A DNA stretch of 59,594 bases from positions 1 through 59,594 of the forward strand of contig NZ_JAQPOK010000097.1 in NCBI RefSeq assembly GCF_030068445.1. Reading direction: 5' to 3'. This DNA comes from Roseofilum halophilum BLCC-M91 (GTDB lineage Bacteria; Cyanobacteriota; Cyanobacteriia; Cyanobacteriales; Desertifilaceae). A program made the position numbers and the translations under genes. Of the stretch, positions 55,501 to 59,594 are shown piece after piece. The stretch's first letter is position 1. Each line of letters begins with the position of its first letter. The notes below the pieces were generated by a model. That model saw nothing but the letters and a program-made list of their open reading frames with translations. It was not told where the DNA came from and did no database searches.

Positions 55501-55878
55501 ATTCAAATGACTGCATTTTCAACCCTGGTCGGCTTTTGGCCCCTGGTGACAGCATCCGGTGCAGGGTCGAGCAGTCGTTGGTCTTTGGGAACCGCCATCT
55601 TTGGGGGGATGCTCTTGGGAACGATCCTCTCTTTGGTAATTACGCCCAACTTGTATATTGCTGTCAAAACCCTAGAAGCCCGTTTACTCAAGGGTGAAAA
55701 ACCCCAGAAACCGACAGGAGGTTCAGGAGGTTTAGGAGCGCTGGGGAATTTGTCTGGTTTATTGAAGAAACCCATAGCCAAGAATGGCCACAGCACCAAT
55801 GGGACGACTGAAGATCGGCCAGAGGGGCCAACGGAACCGGATACCTTACCGGAAGAGTCCGAACGCGGTAAATGGTGA
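52525..55878 (+). CDS. RND multidrug efflux permease (HAE-1 type)
   Basis: 1117 residues. An AcrB-like proton-driven trimeric pump: first helix, porter domain (TTTTIIEREINGVENMKYM), helices 2-6 with the proton-relay Asp pair in GLVVDDAIVIVEAV, a second porter domain, and helices 8-12 (LIGLASKNSILIVEFANQL, with the relay Lys). The hydrophilic C-terminal tail (about 1050-1117, Gly/Pro/Glu-rich) is longer than in AcrB. It pairs with the upstream adaptor. The substrate is not predictable. Confidence 0.95.
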   Translation: MLLSIADTFIKRPVLTTVCSILIVLVGGISLPLLPISQLPQLANTEVQVTASYIGADVQTAETTTTTIIEREINGVENMKYMYSNTNNGGLSSIRVAFPQEVDRDIAQVNVQNRVSVAEPQLPAEVKQTGVKTDKASPNILLVLGFSSDRDESGNYFYDEIFMSNYIDLNILDQLKRLPGVGQATLLGDRKYAMRIWLDPNKMAARGLAASDVVNALREQNLQVGAGKIGQAPAPEGQLFEIPLQATGRFADVSEFEELVVKVGSGGTLVKLKDVAKVELGAQDYTVNVLLNTDPGVGIAIYQLPGSNALETAQAVKSEMERLSVDFPPGMNMVVAYDTTTFINKSLEEVVITLFQAIGLVILILFVFLQDWRSTLVPAIAIPVALIGAAAGLKIVGFEINTLTLFAFTLASGLVVDDAIVIVEAVSSKIEEGMQARQAALDAMEELTGATIATSAVLMAVFIPVSFFPGTTGIIYKQFALTIAFAVACSTFNALTFSPTMSALLLRRKQEPHGPLAWLFHKFNQGFGWVQDRYGNLIEFLTRINTLVIGVFVVGLVATVWMYNTVPSGFVPEEDQGYFLVIYQGSDGVSLNYTAEVAKKVEEKIRSVPEVEHTFGAAGYSFDGQDPSKGIFFVNLKSWDERPTAEQSVYGTLQKVNRSLATIPEVFALALNAPPVQGMGNTGGFEFQLQDRTGNATVQDLLNNANRLIGAVNSDDYPAIGQAFTQFTANKAQKRVEVLRDRAKALNVDVSEVFSTLATYLGSSYVNDFVLGQRQYRVYVQADAQYRSDPEDINQLYVRSRDNQMVPLGSLVTLTEFTGPEIIQHFNVFRAIKIQGNPAPGYSSGQAIAAMEQAAQEVLDPGFGYSWQGTALEEKASGGSAPIIFGLGFIMVFLVLAAQYESYIDPTIIMLSVPLSVLGALSAIWFRANIIQAGGLWPVVTNDVYCQVALVMLIGLASKNSILIVEFANQLHEKGLDFTKAATQAAEQRFRPIQMTAFSTLVGFWPLVTASGAGSSSRWSLGTAIFGGMLLGTILSLVITPNLYIAVKTLEARLLKGEKPQKPTGGSGGLGALGNLSGLLKKPIAKNGHSTNGTTEDRPEGPTEPDTLPEESERGKW

Positions 55879-56158
55879 TCTTTTCCTGTAAGCCTAGTGG
55901 TGGAAAGGTCTCGGAAGATCCAATTTAGGAACTAAACATCAATTGATTAAGTTTGAGTGAGTTTGAGAGAGGAGATTTCAACCCAAGGCGATCGTAGGGA
56001 ATTTTAAATTTTTAATTGAACTCCCCCCGTTATGGGCAACTTCTTGTAAGATTTGTAAAGATTGCCCATCAAGCCGATCGCCGGGACTGCCAGCCAAGCA
56101 CAACCCCTTTCTTGAATAACCTCTTAACTAAACTATCCCATTCGCAAGTATTACAACA

Positions 56159-56953
56159 ATGATGGAGGCTCCTTCGGGTCATCTACCTAGAGATGAACGA
56201 TTACAAAAAATTTTATCTCGTTGGGGAGTGGCTTCCCGACGACAGGCAGAGGTCATGATTCAAGCGGGTCGAATTCGCATTAATGGCCAGGTTGTTTATC
56301 AACTCGGCCAGAAAGCCAACCCCGATCGCGATGCGATCGAAATCGATGGTTCTCCCCTCTCTAGTCACCACCGCCCCCAGCGCTTTTATGTCTTACTCAA
56401 CAAACCCCTAGGAGTGATTTGTACCTGTGCCGATCCCCAAAATCGTACCACCGTCTTAAACCTACTTCCTCCCACTCTGTCTGAAAATACCGGTATTCAT
56501 CCAGTCGGTCGTTTAGATATTGATTCCACAGGTGCGCTACTACTGACCAATGATGGAGACTTTACCTTTCAGATGACCCACCCTCGCCATAGTATCCCCA
56601 AAACCTATCGGGTTTGGGTCGAAGGTATTCCCCCAGAATCTGTTCTTGACGACTGGAGAAACGGTATAGTCTATGAAAACATCAGAACTCTACCGGCTAA
56701 AGTGAAGCGAATTCGTTCGCAAGGCACTTACAAGACCCTGCTAGAGATTATCTTATGGGAAGGTCGCAATCGACAAATTCGTAAGGTGGCCCAAACCCTA
56801 GGGTATCCAGTGGTGAGTCTCCATCGCAGTGCCATTGGATCGATTCGACTACAATCTTTACCTAGAGGCCAATATCGAGATCTGAGCGCCTTGGAAATTG
56901 AAGCATTGAGAGGAAACTGTGGTACAAAACATATCGGTGGTGAAGGAGCGTAA
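56159..56953 (+). CDS. rRNA pseudouridine synthase (RluB/RsuA family)
   Basis: 264 residues. An N-terminal S4 RNA-binding domain (ERLQKILSRWGVASRRQAEVMI) is followed by the catalytic domain with Asp in PVGRLDIDSTGALLLTNDG, and RNRQIRKVAQTLGYPV near the end. It isomerises uridine in 23S or 16S rRNA; the RluB-like long form is more likely, but I do not fix the site. Two ATGs (56159, 56162) are adjacent. A RodZ-like gene begins 3 bp after its stop. Confidence 0.92.
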   Translation: MMEAPSGHLPRDERLQKILSRWGVASRRQAEVMIQAGRIRINGQVVYQLGQKANPDRDAIEIDGSPLSSHHRPQRFYVLLNKPLGVICTCADPQNRTTVLNLLPPTLSENTGIHPVGRLDIDSTGALLLTNDGDFTFQMTHPRHSIPKTYRVWVEGIPPESVLDDWRNGIVYENIRTLPAKVKRIRSQGTYKTLLEIILWEGRNRQIRKVAQTLGYPVVSLHRSAIGSIRLQSLPRGQYRDLSALEIEALRGNCGTKHIGGEGA

Positions 56954-56956
56954 TCG

Positions 56957-57778
56957 ATGAAGAAACAGAAAACTATACAATCCTCGGTCAATGAGTTGGA
57001 GTCCTTGAAAGGTGTTCTGATTGACCTGGGGTCTCAATTGCGAGACCGCCGTCAGGAAAAAGGTTTGAGTTTAGACTGCATTGCGACGAAAACTTGTATC
57101 CGCCAACGTCTGTTAAGGGCGATCGAAGAAGGAAAACTCGAACAACTCCCGGAACCGGTTTATGTCCATTACTTTCTCAGACGCTATGCTGATTTTCTAG
57201 GATTCGATGGCCAAAGCTTTGCCAGTCCTTTCCCCTCAGAATCTAGATTTAATTTACTCAAGTCCTCTTGGATGCGTTGGCCCATGTGGCAACTGCGTCC
57301 CGTTCATTTGTATCTGTTATATGTGGGGATTATTTTTGCTTCAGTCAATGGCCTCTCTTATTGGATCGAGCGTTCTGTGGGGACATCGGTTGAGTATTTA
57401 GTGGAACAACCGGTAACTTCAACGGAGGCGATCGCCTCTAGTCCCCCTTCCCCCTCCGTTGAAGTGCCTGAACCTGCCCCCACCTCCCTGGTGGTCAAAT
57501 CCCAACCTGAGAGTGAGTTTGCAGAACCGGTTCGCGTTAGTGTGGTGGTCACTGAACCTGCTTGGGTACGCATTGAAGCGGACGGAGAAACGGCCTTTGA
57601 GGGAACCCTCAATGAAGGAACCCAACAAACTTGGGTCGCTAACCAAAAATTGATTATCTTAGCGGGTAATGCGGGAGCCGTTTCCGTTGCCCTCAATGAG
57701 GGGAAATCTCAAAAACTGGGAGAACGGGGCGCTGTAGAAGAAGTGATCTTTACAGCTAACCAACTCTCCCGCAGTTAA
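56957..57778 (+). CDS. RodZ-like helix-turn-helix membrane protein
   Basis: 273 residues. Cytoplasmic HTH (about 22-90: LGSQLRDRRQEKGLSLDCIATKT, then LRAIEEGKLEQLPEPVYVHYFLRRYADFLG), one membrane helix (about 118-137), a Pro/Ser-rich linker and a C-terminal DUF4115-type beta domain (PAWVRIEADGETAFEGTL, then GNAGAVSVALN). This is the RodZ architecture, linked to MreB and cell shape, though the name is by layout only. It is 3 bp after the pseudouridine synthase, a two-gene operon. Confidence 0.85.
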   Translation: MKKQKTIQSSVNELESLKGVLIDLGSQLRDRRQEKGLSLDCIATKTCIRQRLLRAIEEGKLEQLPEPVYVHYFLRRYADFLGFDGQSFASPFPSESRFNLLKSSWMRWPMWQLRPVHLYLLYVGIIFASVNGLSYWIERSVGTSVEYLVEQPVTSTEAIASSPPSPSVEVPEPAPTSLVVKSQPESEFAEPVRVSVVVTEPAWVRIEADGETAFEGTLNEGTQQTWVANQKLIILAGNAGAVSVALNEGKSQKLGERGAVEEVIFTANQLSRS

Positions 57779-57785
57779 CGCCACT

Positions 57786-59291
57786 TTAAGATCGGCCATA
57801 GAGTTGGGTCATCAGTTGCAGGCGATCGCACAACCACTCACTAATGGAGTCCGGACGGTAACGCCAACTCCAATTCCCTTCCGCTTTTCCAGGGGTATTC
57901 ATCCGCGCCCTTTGATCTAACCCCAGCAAGTCCTGCATGGGAATAATCGCCCAATTGGCCACAGAAGACAAGGCCAAGCGGATCAGATCCCAATGAATAC
58001 CATTGGGACTTAAATGACCTAAATAATTCACTACGCGATCGCACTCCCAATCGGGCAGATCGCTCTCAAACCAGCCCAAGGTGGTATTATTATCGTGGGT
58101 TCCCGTATAAATCAAGCAGTTGCGCGGTAAGTTGTAGGGCAAAAAGGGATTACCGGGGTCGGAACCAAAGGCAAAATGCAAGACCTTCATCCCCGGAAAC
58201 CCAAACTTATCCCGCAGGGCTTCCACTTCTGGGGTAATAATCCCCAAATCTTCAGCTAATACGGGCAGCTTGCCTAAAGTCTGCTCCAACTTCTCAAAAA
58301 AGGCTTGACCAGGAGTTTCCATCCAAGTACCATTAACCGCCGTTTCCTCCCCTTCAGGAACGGCCCAAAAGGACTCAAACCCCCGGAAATGGTCGATGCG
58401 AATCCAGTCTACATAGTCGAGCATGGTTTGGAAGCGATCGATCCACCACTTAAAGTCCGTCTTCTCTAGATACTCCCAGTCATAAACCGGATTGCCCCAT
58501 AACTGACCCGTTTCACTAAAATAATCCGGCGGCACACCCGCCATCAACTCCGGTTGTCCTGTTTCTGAATCGATCAAAAAGTTATCCCGGTTCGCCCACA
58601 CATCCGCACTATCATGGGCCACATAAATGGGAATATCGCCAATAATTTCCACGTTCTTCTCATTGGCATAGCTTTTGACAGCTTCCCATTGTTGGAAAAA
58701 CTTAAATTGAGTGAATTGGTGATAAAAAATTCTCCCTTTTAATCGCTCCTGACACTCTTTCAGAGCGCTCTTTTCTCGGTCAACTAACGGTTGATCCCAT
58801 TCATACCAAGGTTTTCCCTCCCGATCGTCCTTGAGAGCCATATACAACACATAATCCTCGAGCCAACTGGCTTTTTCCTGGCAAAAGGTCTCAAAGGCTT
58901 TGTGTGCTTGGCTGGAATCTTCCAACTTGGCCTGAAAGTTTTGGCAGGCTTTTTCCAATAAGGCCGTTTTCACGGCAATCACTGGCTCGAAGTCTACCCA
59001 ATCTAAAGGAAATTCGGGCAGATGGGCAAAATCTGCTTCTTCGAGTAAACCGTCATCCTTAAGTCGCTCAGGACTAATGAGCATGGGATTCCCAGCCATG
59101 GCTGAATAGCACATATAGGGGGAATTCCCAAAGCCAGTTGGCCCTAAAGGCAAGATTTGCCACAGTTTTTGGTGCGTGTGGGCAAGAAAGTCAACAAAGC
59201 GATATGCTTCGTGGCCTAAGTCTCCAATACCAAATCGACTCGGAAATGAGGTGGGATGGAGTAAGATGCCACTAAGTCTGGAAGAGGGCAT
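57786..59291 (-). CDS. malQ: 4-alpha-glucanotransferase
   Basis: 501 residues, GH77. It transfers alpha-1,4-glucan chains in glycogen turnover. N-terminal SGILLHPTSFPSRFGIGDLG, LPLGPTGFGNSPY, nucleophile Asp in RIDHFRGF, acid/base Glu in LAEDLGIITPEV and third Asp in YTGTHDNNTTLGW are all present. The length is typical for the short bacterial type. It converges with the RodZ-like gene, 7 bp apart. Confidence 0.95.
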   Translation of the reverse strand: MPSSRLSGILLHPTSFPSRFGIGDLGHEAYRFVDFLAHTHQKLWQILPLGPTGFGNSPYMCYSAMAGNPMLISPERLKDDGLLEEADFAHLPEFPLDWVDFEPVIAVKTALLEKACQNFQAKLEDSSQAHKAFETFCQEKASWLEDYVLYMALKDDREGKPWYEWDQPLVDREKSALKECQERLKGRIFYHQFTQFKFFQQWEAVKSYANEKNVEIIGDIPIYVAHDSADVWANRDNFLIDSETGQPELMAGVPPDYFSETGQLWGNPVYDWEYLEKTDFKWWIDRFQTMLDYVDWIRIDHFRGFESFWAVPEGEETAVNGTWMETPGQAFFEKLEQTLGKLPVLAEDLGIITPEVEALRDKFGFPGMKVLHFAFGSDPGNPFLPYNLPRNCLIYTGTHDNNTTLGWFESDLPDWECDRVVNYLGHLSPNGIHWDLIRLALSSVANWAIIPMQDLLGLDQRARMNTPGKAEGNWSWRYRPDSISEWLCDRLQLMTQLYGRS

Positions 59292-59367
59292 ATTTTACAA
59301 TTGGCATAGTTTGCAGCTAACATGATGACCTTATCATGTTCTTGGGATCTCCTTGGGTTTAAATTTA

Positions 59368-59594
59368 ATGCCCTCTCCCTAAATCCCTCTCCCAAGGGAG
59401 AGGGACTTTCCCCCCTTCTCCTGTGGGAGAAGGGGTAGGGGGATGAGGGCAATATGTTATGTTCATGCCCTCTCCCTAAATCCCTCTCCCAAGGGAGAGG
59501 GACTTTCCCCCCTTCTCCTGTGGGAGAAGGGGTAGGGGGATGAGGGCAATATGTTATGTTCATGCCCTCTCCCTAAATCCCTCTCCCAAGGGAG
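59368..59594. repeat. 97-bp tandem repeat at right edge
   Basis: Units start at 59368, 59465 and 59562, an exact 97-bp period, and run off the window. Each contains two palindromes: CCCTCTCCCAAGGGAGAGGG and CCCCTTCTCCTGTGGGAGAAGGGG-like. No coding sense is evident. Confidence 0.88.

Noticed and set aside
59216-59563. 115-codon minus-strand frame at the right edge
   Set aside because: Most of it is translation of the 97-bp tandem repeat.

Overview
The window is a chromosomal segment of a filamentous, phycobilisome-bearing cyanobacterium. The evidence is a CpcL-type membrane rod linker with a second rod linker, sulfolipid synthesis (sqdB-sqdX), a solanesyl diphosphate synthase, cyanobacterial-type icd, biosynthetic speA, the filament-patterning pair hetZ-patU, and the HIP1 octamer GCGATCGC recurring throughout. 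No nif or other heterocyst structural gene is seen, so a non-heterocystous filamentous lineage is a guess. Most of the window is housekeeping DNA with short spacers. Repeats, Uma2/DUF4058 families, toxin-antitoxin parts and one NTPase/vWA module form the accessory layer.

Layout. 0.3-8 kb: a PQQ-type sugar dehydrogenase lipoprotein, manC, a Uma2 protein, a UbiA-like prenyltransferase, and a large GAF/PAS histidine kinase tail-to-tail with an OmpR-type regulator. 8-10 kb: a phycobilisome linker cluster (cpcL, a CpcC-like linker, a small gene with CpcD-like character). 10-14.5 kb: a degenerate histidine kinase, then a membrane-fusion protein and MacB-like permease with no ATPase. 14.6-21 kb: icd, ndk, leuB, Uma2 and a cell-wall amidase. 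21-28.2 kb is the accessory island: DUF4058, a MazF-type pair, a 164-bp-period composite repeat array, an AAA/vWA protein with an HTH-NTPase partner, two small unknown ORFs, and a minus-strand run of antitoxins ending in a truncated PIN toxin. 28.5-37.2 kb: sqdB, sqdX, speA, thiG, tRNA-Pro(CGG), lipA and recJ. 37.3-45.5 kb: secreted and unknown proteins, an M23 peptidase, a TerB-like protein, sds and Uma2. 45.7-47.9 kb: hetZ-patU. 47.9-48.3 kb: a transposase-less IS200/IS605-like relic. 48.3-55.9 kb: a transglutaminase-fold membrane protein that lacks its catalytic residues, and an RND efflux pair. 56-59.3 kb: an rRNA pseudouridine synthase, a RodZ-like protein and malQ. A 97-bp tandem repeat runs off the right edge.

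Functional links. The linker cluster points to a CpcL-type membrane-anchored phycobilisome. SqdB and SqdX catalyse successive steps of sulfolipid synthesis. HetZ and PatU are known partners. The HTH-NTPase and AAA-vWA genes, 4 bp apart, resemble NTPase/vWA conflict systems and are the best candidate for an undescribed system. Palindromic repeats starting GTAGGGGCGGGTT or GTAGGGGCAGGTT occur in many spacers. One lies in frame inside a gene, and one supplies the last codons and stop of the vWA gene.
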